Source: Tsuneonella sediminis
GTDB taxonomy: Bacteria > Pseudomonadota > Alphaproteobacteria > Sphingomonadales > Sphingomonadaceae
Reading direction: 5' to 3'
Assembly: GCF_051912845.1 (NCBI RefSeq)
Contig: NZ_JBNCBU010000001.1
Span: 186,001-250,000 of the forward strand
DNA length: 64,000 nt
The notes below the pieces were generated by a model, which saw nothing but the letters and a program-made list of their open reading frames with translations, was not told the DNA's origin and made no database searches. This document shows positions 1 through 7,022 of the stretch, piece by piece; positions within the stretch are counted from its first letter, which is position 1, and each line of letters opens with the position of its first letter. The position numbers were made by a program, and so were the translations under genes.

Positions 1-2
1 AC

Positions 3-65
3 AAGGACCATGTCCGCCTGACCCTCAACGCGGTCAAGAAATTGCGGGCGAACGCCAAGCGCTGA
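3..65 (+). CDS. C-terminal end of an upstream gene (possibly penicillin-binding protein 1A)
   Basis: The frame is open from the window edge and ends at TGA with a basic tail (LTLNAVKKLRANAKR). Only 20 residues are visible, so the product cannot be identified from the sequence. In alphaproteobacteria the gene before prfB is often mrcA (PBP1A), and a basic C-terminus would fit that. The identity is therefore a guess from gene order, although the coding call is fairly safe. The gene ends 69 nt before prfB on the same strand. Confidence 0.5.
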   Translation, partial: KDHVRLTLNAVKKLRANAKR

Positions 66-134
66 CGGGCCTCCCTTTCGCTTGCCCATCCCGTCGGCTA
101 AGCGGCGGCCGATTCCTTCTGGAGATGTAAACTC

Positions 135-1262
135 ATGCGTGCCGAAGGGCAGGCCCATATCGACCGTATCCAGGCAGCGCTGTCGCTCGTGCGGCAGTCG
201 CTCGACTGGGATCGCGCGCTTCGCCGCCTCGACGAACTCAACGCCCGCGTCGAGGACCCCAGGCTGTGGGACGATCCCAAGGAGGCAGAGGCTGTGATGC
301 GCGAACGTCGCCGCCTCGAGAGCGCGATCGGCACCGTCAACGAAATCTCCGCGGAAATGGCCGACGCGATCGAGTTCGTGGAAATGGGCGAGGCGGAGGG
401 GGATGCCGAGATCGAGGGCGAGGGGCTTGCCACGCTCGCCCGGCTTGCCGAGCGGGCCGACGCGGACAAGGTTCAGGCGCTGCTGTCGGGCGAGGCGGAT
501 TCGAACGACACCTACCTCGAAATCCACGCCGGCGCAGGCGGCACCGAAAGCCAGGACTGGGCCGAAATGCTGCAGCGGATGTATACCCGCTGGGCCGAGC
601 GCAAGGGTTTCAAGGTCGACCTCGTCGACTACCATTCGGGCGACCAGGCCGGAATCAAGAGCGCGACGCTCCTGATCAAGGGCGAAAACGCCTATGGCTA
701 TGCCAAGACGGAAAGCGGCGTGCATCGCCTCGTAAGGATCAGTCCCTACGATTCGAGCGCGCGCCGGCACACGAGCTTCAGCTCGGTCTGGGTATATCCG
801 GTGATCGACGACAACATCGACATCGAAGTGAACCCGGCCGACCTCAAGATCGACACCTATCGTGCCTCGGGCGCGGGCGGCCAGCACGTGAACACGACCG
901 ACTCGGCGGTGCGCATCACGCACGTGCCCAGCGGGATCATCGTCGCCAGCCAGATCGACCGCAGCCAGCACAAGAACCGCGAGATCGCGATGAACATGCT
1001 GAAGGCGCGGCTGTTCGAGGAGGAAATGCGCAAGCGCGAAGAAGCCGCTTCTGCCGAGCACGCGTCAAAGACCGACATCGGCTGGGGCCACCAGATCCGC
1101 AGCTACGTTCTCCAGCCGTATCAGATGGTCAAGGACCTGCGCACCGGGCACACTTCGCCGACGCCGGACGACGTCCTCGACGGGGCGCTCGATCCTTTCA
1201 TTTCGGCGGCGCTGGCCCAGCGTGTGACCGGCGAGGCGGTCGAGGTCGAGGACGCCGACTGA
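135..1262 (+). CDS. prfB: Peptide chain release factor 2
   Basis: Release factor 2 recognises UGA and UAA in the ribosomal A site and triggers hydrolysis of the finished peptide. The 375-aa protein carries the catalytic GGQ at about residues 248-250 within RASGAGGQHVNTTDSAVR. The stop-codon reading tripeptide at 203-205 is SPY where E. coli has SPF; to my knowledge SPY is usual in alphaproteobacteria. The gene is one continuous frame, so the autoregulatory +1 frameshift known from E. coli prfB is absent. The ATG start has a GGAG Shine-Dalgarno about 10 nt upstream. Its stop overlaps the next start by one base (TGATG), implying coupled translation with the methyltransferase-like lipoprotein. 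Confidence 0.97.
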   Translation: MRAEGQAHIDRIQAALSLVRQSLDWDRALRRLDELNARVEDPRLWDDPKEAEAVMRERRRLESAIGTVNEISAEMADAIEFVEMGEAEGDAEIEGEGLATLARLAERADADKVQALLSGEADSNDTYLEIHAGAGGTESQDWAEMLQRMYTRWAERKGFKVDLVDYHSGDQAGIKSATLLIKGENAYGYAKTESGVHRLVRISPYDSSARRHTSFSSVWVYPVIDDNIDIEVNPADLKIDTYRASGAGGQHVNTTDSAVRITHVPSGIIVASQIDRSQHKNREIAMNMLKARLFEEEMRKREEAASAEHASKTDIGWGHQIRSYVLQPYQMVKDLRTGHTSPTPDDVLDGALDPFISAALAQRVTGEAVEVEDAD

Positions 1263-2002
1263 TGTCGGGGCGCGCGATGCTAGTGCTTGCCGTCCTCGCG
1301 CTCGGGGCGTGCCGTTGGGCGGATGCCGACACCGCCCGTCCCGACACGGCGCGCGACTTTCCTCGCCCGCACCGGGAAGTTGCCGCCGCGGCGGGCACGC
1401 AGTTTTCCAGCGAGAACCAGCGCGACAGCGTGGGCGAGGCGAAAAAGGTGATGGACCTTGCCGAGATCGCGCCGGGGATGACTGTCGCCGACATTGGCGC
1501 GGGCGAGGGCTATTACACCGTGCGCCTGGCCGAACGCGTGGGCCGCAAGGGGCGGGTTCTCGCGGAAGACATCGACCGGGCGGCGCTGGACCGCCTGGGC
1601 CAGCGGGTCGAGCGCGAGCGGCTCGAGAACGTGTCGATCCGCCTGGGCACTCCGGACGACCCGAAACTGCCCGAAAATAGCTTCGATCGCGTGTTCATGG
1701 TGCATATGTATCACGAGGTCCAGGAACCCTATGCGTTTCTCTGGCGGCTTTGGCCGTCGCTGCGGGAAGGCGGGCTCGTCGTGGTCGTCGATGTCGACCG
1801 GCCTGCCGGTCAGCACGGGATCGATCCGTTGTTGCTGAGTTGCGAATTCGAGCGGGTGGGGTTCAAGCTTGACCAGTTCAAGGACGCTCCCGAACTTGCC
1901 GGGTACTATGCACAGTTCAAGCGAGCCGCTACGAGGCCCGAACCGGCGGCGATCAAGCCCTGCCGGCATGATGCAGGGCGCAACGGCGCCGCTGCCAATT
2001 AA
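1262..2002 (+). CDS. Class I SAM-dependent methyltransferase with lipoprotein signal
   Basis: The 246-aa product begins with a hydrophobic stretch ending in the lipobox-like LGAC (Cys17), so it is predicted to be exported and lipid-anchored. The remainder is a Rossmann methyltransferase fold: motif I VADIGAGEGYYTV lies at about 75-87, followed by an acidic beta-2 strand (AEDID) and an SFDRVFMVHMYHEV segment typical of motif IV. The substrate is unknown. SAM is not normally found outside the cytoplasm, so either the protein stays cytoplasmic or the fold has another role. Start ATG overlaps the prfB stop by one base. A much longer frame runs through prfB but is a shadow. Confidence 0.8.
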   Translation: MSGRAMLVLAVLALGACRWADADTARPDTARDFPRPHREVAAAAGTQFSSENQRDSVGEAKKVMDLAEIAPGMTVADIGAGEGYYTVRLAERVGRKGRVLAEDIDRAALDRLGQRVERERLENVSIRLGTPDDPKLPENSFDRVFMVHMYHEVQEPYAFLWRLWPSLREGGLVVVVDVDRPAGQHGIDPLLLSCEFERVGFKLDQFKDAPELAGYYAQFKRAATRPEPAAIKPCRHDAGRNGAAAN

Positions 2003-2027
2003 CGCTCCTGAGAGGTAGCTAAAGCCG

Positions 2028-3434
2028 ATGGCATTCAAGGGGTTGCAACCCATTCTTTACGGCGGTCGCGAAGTCTGGCCGCTGGTCGAAGGCGGCAAGG
2101 GCGTCTCGGCGACCAATCACGCAAGTTCCGGCGCGTGGGCGGCGGCGGGCGGGATCGGCACGGTCAGTGCCGTCAACGCCGACAGTTACGACGTCGATGG
2201 AAACCCGGTCCCGCAGGTCTATCCGCAAGCGACCCGGGTCGAACGGTTCGAGCAGCTCGTTCGATATGCGATCGACGGCGCGACCGAACAGGTCAGGCGT
2301 GCGCACGAGATCGCTGGCGGGCAGGGCGCGATCAACATCAACGTCCTGTGGGAAATGGGCGGCGCGCAGCGCGTGCTCGAAGGCGTGCTCGAAAATTGCA
2401 GAGGACTCGTCACCGGGGTCACCTGCGGCGCGGGCATGCCCTACAAGCTTGCCGAGATCGCCGCCCGGTTCAACGTGCATTACCTGCCGATCGTCAGTTC
2501 GGCACGTGCGTTTCGCGCGCTGTGGAAGCGGAGCTATTCGAAGGTTCCCGAGCTGATGGCGGCGGTCGTCTACGAGGACCCGTGGCTGGCGGGCGGGCAC
2601 AATGGTCTGTCCAACGCCGAGGACCCGACGAAGCCCGAGGACCCCTATCCCAGGGTGAAGGCCCTGCGCGAGACGATGCGGGCCGAGGGGGTTTCCGAGG
2701 ATACTGCGATCGTAATGGCGGGCGGGGTCTGGTTCCTGCGCGAGTGGAACGACTGGATCGACAATCCCGAGCTCGGCAAGATCGTCTTTCAGTTCGGCAC
2801 GCGGCCGCTGCTCACGCAGGAAAGTCCGATCCCCCAGGTGTGGAAGGAGATGCTCCGCACGGTCGAACCGGGCGACGTTCTGCTTCACAAGTTCTCGCCC
2901 ACCGGGTTCTACTCCAGCGCGGTGAAGACCCCGTTTCTCTACGATCTCATGCATCGTTCGGAGCGCCAGATCCCGATCTTCAAGCGCGACGAGGTCGAAG
3001 GTACCGTACCCCTGCTCGACCACGGCAAGGCGAAATATTTCTGGGTTCATCCCGGCGACCAGCGCAAGGCGCTGGCGTGGATCCACGAGGGTTTCACCGA
3101 GGCGCTCAAGACCCCTGACGACACGGTGGTCTTCGTGACCCCCGAAAGCGCCGACCAGATCCGCGCCGACCAGCAGGGCTGCATGGGATGCCTGTCGCAC
3201 TGCCAGTTCTCGAGCTGGAAGGATCACGACAACCACACGACCGGTCGTCTCGCGGACCCGCGCAGTTTCTGCATCCAGAAGACTTTGCAGGACATTGCCC
3301 ACGGGGGCGACCCGGACGAGAATCTCGCCTTCGCCGGGCATGCCGCGTACCGGTTCAAGGAGGATCCGTTCTATTCGAACAACTTCACCCCGACGGTGAA
3401 ACAGCTCGTCGAGCGGATTCTTACCGGGGACTGA
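2028..3434 (+). CDS. Nitronate monooxygenase family protein with C-terminal cysteine cluster
   Basis: The 468-aa protein resembles the FMN-dependent nitronate monooxygenase / 2-nitropropane dioxygenase family, which oxidises alkyl nitronates. Visible family-like segments are the Gly-rich loop near residue 40 and the GVTCGAGMPYKLAEIAARFNVHYLPIV strand. It is longer than the usual 320-380 aa. The extra C-terminal part has C385-x2-C388-x3-C392 (QQGCMGCLSHCQFSSW) and another Cys at 415, which could be a metal or Fe-S site. Neighbours give no pathway hint. The real substrate is unknown, and the family name is the limit of what can be said. A GAGAGG Shine-Dalgarno lies upstream of the ATG. Confidence 0.72.
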   Translation: MAFKGLQPILYGGREVWPLVEGGKGVSATNHASSGAWAAAGGIGTVSAVNADSYDVDGNPVPQVYPQATRVERFEQLVRYAIDGATEQVRRAHEIAGGQGAININVLWEMGGAQRVLEGVLENCRGLVTGVTCGAGMPYKLAEIAARFNVHYLPIVSSARAFRALWKRSYSKVPELMAAVVYEDPWLAGGHNGLSNAEDPTKPEDPYPRVKALRETMRAEGVSEDTAIVMAGGVWFLREWNDWIDNPELGKIVFQFGTRPLLTQESPIPQVWKEMLRTVEPGDVLLHKFSPTGFYSSAVKTPFLYDLMHRSERQIPIFKRDEVEGTVPLLDHGKAKYFWVHPGDQRKALAWIHEGFTEALKTPDDTVVFVTPESADQIRADQQGCMGCLSHCQFSSWKDHDNHTTGRLADPRSFCIQKTLQDIAHGGDPDENLAFAGHAAYRFKEDPFYSNNFTPTVKQLVERILTGD

Positions 3435-3436
3435 GT

Positions 3437-4444
3437 CTAGACCAGGCCTTCCAGCACCTGGTCGGGGGGACGGTGGCCGTCAGCCCAGAAACGGATGTTG
3501 GCGATGACCTTTTCGCCGGCTTGTCCGCGTCCCTCGATCGTGGCGCTGCCGATGTGCGGCTGCGCGATGACGTTGGGGAGCGCAACGATTCGCTCATCGA
3601 CCCGCGGCTCCTCCGGAAACACGTCGAGTCCCGCTCCCCCGAGATGCCCGCTTTCGAGCGCCTCGATCATCGCGTCGTAATCGATCAGGTCGGCCCGGGC
3701 GGTGTTGATGATGATCGTCCCCTGTCTCATCGCCGCGATGCGCCCGGCATCGATCATGCCCCTGTTCCCGGGAGCCGAGGGACAGTGCAGGGTTACGATG
3801 TCGGATTGGGAAAGGAGTTCGTCTAGACTGTCGACCCAGGTCGCTCCGAACATCGCTTCGGCCGCCTGGGGCAGGCGCCGCCGGTTGTGGTAGCGAATGT
3901 CGAGACCGAAGGCGCGGGCCCGGAAAGCGACCGCCTGGCCGATCCGGCCCATCCCGACGATGCCGAGGATCTTGCCCGCCAGCTTGCGCCCCAGAAGCGC
4001 ACTCGGTGCCCATCCGGTCCATTCGCCGCGCCGGATCAGCGACGTGCCTTCGCGAAGACGACGGGGAACGCCGATGATCAGGGCCATCGTGAGGTCGGCG
4101 GTGTCGTCGGTGAACACGCCGGGCGTGTTCGTGACAATGATCCGCCGCGCGCGGGCGGCGGCGAGGTCGATATGGTCGACCCCCGCGCCAAAGCTCGCGA
4201 TGAGGCCGAACCGGGGCCCGGCCTGTTCGATCAGCGCCGCGTCGATCCGGTCCGTGACGGTTGGCACGAGCACGTCGGCATCCCGCATCGCGGCGGCGAG
4301 CTCGTCGCGGCTCATTGGAACGTCGGCAAGGTTGAGCGTCGTTTCGAACAGCTCGCTCATTCGGCTTTCCACCGAAGGAAGCAGGTGGCGCGTCACCACG
4401 ACCCGGGGTTTCGAGGTGCGGCGCGGCTCTGGACGGTCGGTCAT
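3437..4444 (-). CDS. D-isomer-specific 2-hydroxyacid dehydrogenase (glyoxylate/hydroxypyruvate reductase type)
   Basis: This is an NAD(P)-dependent dehydrogenase of 335 aa acting on D-2-hydroxyacids. The nucleotide-binding loop GMGRIG is at 164-169. The catalytic triad expected of the family is visible as Arg250 (NTARADL), Glu279 (PEEP) and His297 (AQPHIGSAT). The motif pattern fits the glyoxylate/hydroxypyruvate reductase branch (GyaR/GhrB-like), but the exact substrate cannot be read from sequence. It converges on the preceding gene with 2 nt between stop codons and is divergent from the SH3-domain gene, sharing an 87-bp control region that holds a perfect inverted repeat. Confidence 0.9.
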   Translation of the reverse strand: MTDRPEPRRTSKPRVVVTRHLLPSVESRMSELFETTLNLADVPMSRDELAAAMRDADVLVPTVTDRIDAALIEQAGPRFGLIASFGAGVDHIDLAAARARRIIVTNTPGVFTDDTADLTMALIIGVPRRLREGTSLIRRGEWTGWAPSALLGRKLAGKILGIVGMGRIGQAVAFRARAFGLDIRYHNRRRLPQAAEAMFGATWVDSLDELLSQSDIVTLHCPSAPGNRGMIDAGRIAAMRQGTIIINTARADLIDYDAMIEALESGHLGGAGLDVFPEEPRVDERIVALPNVIAQPHIGSATIEGRGQAGEKVIANIRFWADGHRPPDQVLEGLV

Positions 4445-4477
4445 CGCCGTCGGGCTATCGGCAAGGGGGCGCGACGG

Positions 4478-4496
4478 TCAAGCGCTGCTCGCTTGA
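4478..4496. promoter_or_regulatory. Candidate operator (inverted repeat) between divergent genes
   Basis: TCAAGCG and CGCTTGA form a perfect 7-bp inverted repeat separated by 5 nt. It sits in the 87-bp gap between the divergently transcribed dehydrogenase and SH3-domain genes. Position and symmetry suggest a repressor or activator site serving one or both genes. No regulator gene is nearby, so this is inference. Confidence 0.35.
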
Positions 4497-4531
4497 TGAC
4501 ATGCGGCATTACGCGCTAACGCGGTGTCGTC

Positions 4532-4987
4532 ATGCGATTTTTCGTCATCCTGGCCGTCGTTCTTCTCGCCGCGCCCGCGAGCGCTCAGAACCGCGAGGTG
4601 CCGTACTGGGCGACCATCAAGGCGGAAAGGCTCAACATGCGAGCAGGGCCGGGCCGCGATTTCCCGATACGCTGGGTCTACAGCCGCGCGGGTCTGCCGC
4701 TGAAGGTGATCCGCGTTCACGAAGGCTGGCGACTGGTGCGGGATCCAGCGGGCGACGAGGGTTGGGTGACCGCGAACCTTCTCAGCAAGGATCGCGGCGC
4801 GATCGTCGTGGGGGACGGCCTCGCGGCAATCCGGGCTGCTCCTTCGGCAGGTGCGAAACTCAGGTGGAACGCCGAACCCGGTGTAGTTGGCAAGCTTGGC
4901 GAGTGCGAAGGCGGATGGTGCGTTTTCGATGTCGCGGGCCGCGCGGGATACGTGCGCGCCGACCGCTTGTGGGGTGCCGGCAGCTAG
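4532..4987 (+). CDS. Exported bacterial SH3-domain protein
   Basis: The 151-aa product has a Sec signal peptide (MRFFVILAVVLLAAPASA, cleavage after residue 18). The mature part has two SH3b-like repeats: the first carries the hallmark AERLNMRAGPGRDFPIRWVY and a GWRLV..GDEGWVTANLL strand; the second (about 90-148) is more diverged but keeps GWCVFDVAGRAGYVRADRLWG. Such SH3 domains usually bind cell-wall peptides, so the protein probably acts in the periplasm. No catalytic domain is present. It is divergent from the dehydrogenase gene and ends just before a strong hairpin. Confidence 0.85.
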   Translation: MRFFVILAVVLLAAPASAQNREVPYWATIKAERLNMRAGPGRDFPIRWVYSRAGLPLKVIRVHEGWRLVRDPAGDEGWVTANLLSKDRGAIVVGDGLAAIRAAPSAGAKLRWNAEPGVVGKLGECEGGWCVFDVAGRAGYVRADRLWGAGS

Positions 4988-4998
4988 CAACACGAAGA

Positions 4999-5020
4999 GG
5001 GGGGAGTCGCCACTCCCCCC
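4999..5020. terminator. GC hairpin between convergent genes (bidirectional terminator)
   Basis: GGGGGGAGT and ACTCCCCCC form a perfect 9-bp stem around a CGCC loop, located between the ends of the SH3 gene and the convergent lipoprotein gene. There is no U-tract on either strand, so it may act as a bidirectional transcript-end stabiliser or a weak intrinsic terminator. Confidence 0.6.
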
Positions 5021-5033
5021 GTTCGCCAGGCGA

Positions 5034-5450
5034 CTACATCGCGGCGGTGCCGTCCGCCTTCGGTTTAACCATTACCGGATCCCCCTCATCGGGCGTCGCC
5101 GTGAAAGATCCGTCCGCCGCGGGCGGCGTTTCGGTGTAGCACATCGGCTTCGCGCCTTCGGTCGAAGGGGTGAAGCAGGTCTTCCCGCCGGTTACAGCCC
5201 AGGTTCCTTCCTCGATCACCTTCCCATCCGCATCGGTGTCGGAATAGGTGCCGTCCGCGTTCAGCGTTGCCGTCATGACGGTGCCGTCAGGGTTGGTGAC
5301 CTCGTAGGTGCCGGCGGGCGAACCGTTGGCAACGGTTGCCATCGGTGCAGGTTCGGCAGGGGCCGCCTCGGTGGTGGCTTCAGGCGCCGGTTCCGACTGA
5401 TTGCAGGCCGCAAGAGCGACCGAAGCCGCCGCAATTACAAGCATTCGCAT
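5034..5450 (-). CDS. Small lipoprotein of unknown function
   Basis: The 138-aa product starts MRMLVIAAASVALAAC, a lipoprotein signal with lipobox LAAC (Cys16). An acidic Pro/Ala-rich linker follows, then a beta-rich region with repeated turn-like units (GTYEVTNPDGTVMTATL, GTYSDTDADGKVIEEGTW) and two Cys that could pair. I chose the ATG at 5450 because GAGGGG lies 6 nt upstream; ATGs at 5456 and 5444 are alternatives. A longer frame to 5567 would bury the signal peptide and is unlikely. The function is not recognised. Membrane anchoring in the envelope is the only supported statement. Confidence 0.78.
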   Translation of the reverse strand: MRMLVIAAASVALAACNQSEPAPEATTEAAPAEPAPMATVANGSPAGTYEVTNPDGTVMTATLNADGTYSDTDADGKVIEEGTWAVTGGKTCFTPSTEGAKPMCYTETPPAADGSFTATPDEGDPVMVKPKADGTAAM

Positions 5451-5518
5451 GAGCATCCCCCTCAGTGAGAGCGACCCGGCAACGTCCATAGCACAGGGCA
5501 GGTGAATCGCGAATCGTG

Positions 5519-6715
5519 TTAGATAAGCTCCACCGCGACCGCAGTTGCCTCGCCGCCGCCGATGCACAGCGAGGCCACGCCGCGCTTGAGGCCCTTCTGC
5601 TTGAGGGCGTTGAGGAGCGTGACGACGATGCGCGTGCCGCTGGCGCCGATCGGGTGACCGAGCGCGGTCGCTCCGCCGTGGACGTTGATCCTGTCGTGCG
5701 GGATGCCGAGGTCTTTCATCGCGAACATCGCGACACAGGCGAACGCCTCGTTCACCTCGAAAAGGTCGACATCGCCGATCGACCAGCCGGCCTTGTCGAG
5801 GACCTTCTCGATCGCGCCGACGGGCGCGGTGGTGAAATCCTTGGGCTCCTGCGCGTGGGCAGCCATGGCGACGATCTTCGCCACCGGCGCCGCGCCCTTG
5901 TCCTTTGCCACGCTCTCGCGCGCCAGCACGACCGCCGCGGCGCCGTCGCTGATCGAGCTCGACGAGGCGGCGGTGATCGTGCCGTCCTTGGCGAAGGCGG
6001 CGCGCAGCTGGCGCAGTTTCTCGGGGTTGCCCTTGGGCGGCTGCTCGTCGGTATCGATGGTCGTCTCGCCCTTGCGGGTGGTCACCGTCACCGGAACGAT
6101 CTCTTCGGCGAAGGCGCCAGACTGGATCGCCTCGTTCGCGCGGCGGAGCGACTCGACCGAATAGTCGTCCATGTTCTCGCGGGTGAGCTGATACTCGTTC
6201 GCGGTGTCCTGCGCGAAGGTGCCCATCGCGCGGCCCGCGTCGTAGGCGTCCTCAAGCCCATCTAGGAACATGTGGTCGTAAGCGGTGTCGTGACCGATCC
6301 GGGCGCCGGAGCGATGCTTCTTGAGCAGGTAGGGCGCATTGGTCATGCTCTCCATGCCGCCCGCGACGGCGACGTCCATGCTCCCGCTCGCAAGAGCCTC
6401 GGACGCCATGATGATCGTCTGCATGCCGCTGCCGCAGACCTTGTTGACGGTGGTCGCCTGGACCGACTTGGGCAACCCGGCCTTGATCGCCGCCTGGCGC
6501 GCCGGCGCCTGGCCGAGGCCGGCGGGCAGCACGCAGCCCATGTAGATCCGTTCGATGTCCTCGCCGTCAATCCCGGCCCGTTCCACCGCGGCCTTGACTG
6601 CCGTCGCGCCGAGGTCGGTGGCCGAAACGTCCGACAGCGCGCCCTGCATGCCGCCCATCGGAGTGCGCGCGTAGGAAAGGATGACGACGGGATCGGCTTC
6701 GGAGAACGTGGGCAT
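5519..6715 (-). CDS. Acetyl-CoA C-acetyltransferase (thiolase II)
   Basis: The 398-aa enzyme condenses two acetyl-CoA to acetoacetyl-CoA or runs the reverse thiolysis. All thiolase active-site elements are present: nucleophile Cys94 in VNKVCGSGMQ, the VNEAFA loop, His354 in GHPIGASG and Cys384 in SLCIGGG. After Cys384 the sequence is EATAVAVE rather than the common MGIAM-like run, a small variation. Length matches the biosynthetic thiolase family (PhaA/AtoB). No phaB or other polyester gene is adjacent, so its pathway (ketone-body degradation, PHB or branched-chain catabolism) is open. It probably has its own promoter (TTGCCT-N17-TAGATC). Confidence 0.93.
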   Translation of the reverse strand: MPTFSEADPVVILSYARTPMGGMQGALSDVSATDLGATAVKAAVERAGIDGEDIERIYMGCVLPAGLGQAPARQAAIKAGLPKSVQATTVNKVCGSGMQTIIMASEALASGSMDVAVAGGMESMTNAPYLLKKHRSGARIGHDTAYDHMFLDGLEDAYDAGRAMGTFAQDTANEYQLTRENMDDYSVESLRRANEAIQSGAFAEEIVPVTVTTRKGETTIDTDEQPPKGNPEKLRQLRAAFAKDGTITAASSSSISDGAAAVVLARESVAKDKGAAPVAKIVAMAAHAQEPKDFTTAPVGAIEKVLDKAGWSIGDVDLFEVNEAFACVAMFAMKDLGIPHDRINVHGGATALGHPIGASGTRIVVTLLNALKQKGLKRGVASLCIGGGEATAVAVELI

Positions 6716-6745
6716 GGCGGGCCTTTCTGTGTTCGTGTTGCAGGC

Positions 6746-6774
6746 GATCTAGTGCTGCAGTGCGGCAAAGGCAA
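6746..6774 (-). promoter_or_regulatory. Candidate housekeeping promoter of the thiolase gene
   Basis: On the minus strand TTGCCT (6774-6769) is followed after exactly 17 nt by TAGATC (6751-6746). The predicted transcription start is some 25 nt upstream of the thiolase ATG. The -10 box is a weak match, so the call rests on spacing and position. Confidence 0.35.
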
Positions 6775-6816
6775 ACAAGCGAGTCTTGGCTCCGCCAAAA
6801 CCCCACGCCGGGCCCA

Positions 6817-6841
6817 TGTCACACCTGTCACACAGTCCTGG
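6817..6841 (-). repeat. Copy 1 of a 25-bp intergenic motif with tandem GTGTGACA
   Basis: Read on the minus strand, the motif is GGACTGTGTGACA followed closely by GTGTGACA. It matches a second copy at 42078-42102 in 22 of 25 positions. Each copy is intergenic and upstream of a minus-strand gene (thiolase here, moaC there). In both, a TTG-containing hexamer stands 17 nt before the second TGTGAC, so it may be a promoter or regulator site. Function unknown. Confidence 0.55.
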
Positions 6842-6968
6842 AACAAAAAAGCGGATGACCTTCGATCGGACGGGGCAAGCGGACAAGGCGAGGCACGAAT
6901 GGGTCATCTGGCGGGCTTCGCACGGGTCAGGCTGTGTAGGACAGCGCTATCTCCATGCGCCTTGCCAA

Positions 6969-6995
6969 CCACCGGTTTATCCCCGAGACCGGTGG
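6969..6995 (+). promoter_or_regulatory. Stem-loop in the leader of the aldehyde dehydrogenase gene
   Basis: CCACCGGT and ACCGGTGG form a perfect 8-bp stem around an 11-nt loop (TTATCCCCGAG), ending 27 nt before the start codon and about 13 nt before the GAGGAG ribosome-binding site. It could be an operator as DNA or a leader hairpin as RNA. The rest of the 307-nt gap (6716-7022) holds the 25-bp motif and the thiolase promoter, and I see no gene in it. Confidence 0.3.
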
Positions 6996-7022
6996 CAAAC
7001 AGCAACGCTTGAGGAGCGCCCG

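Noticed and set aside
135..1262. Release factor 2 with SPY in place of SPF and no programmed frameshift
   Set aside because: Both are, to my knowledge, normal in alphaproteobacteria, so I do not count them as anomalies.
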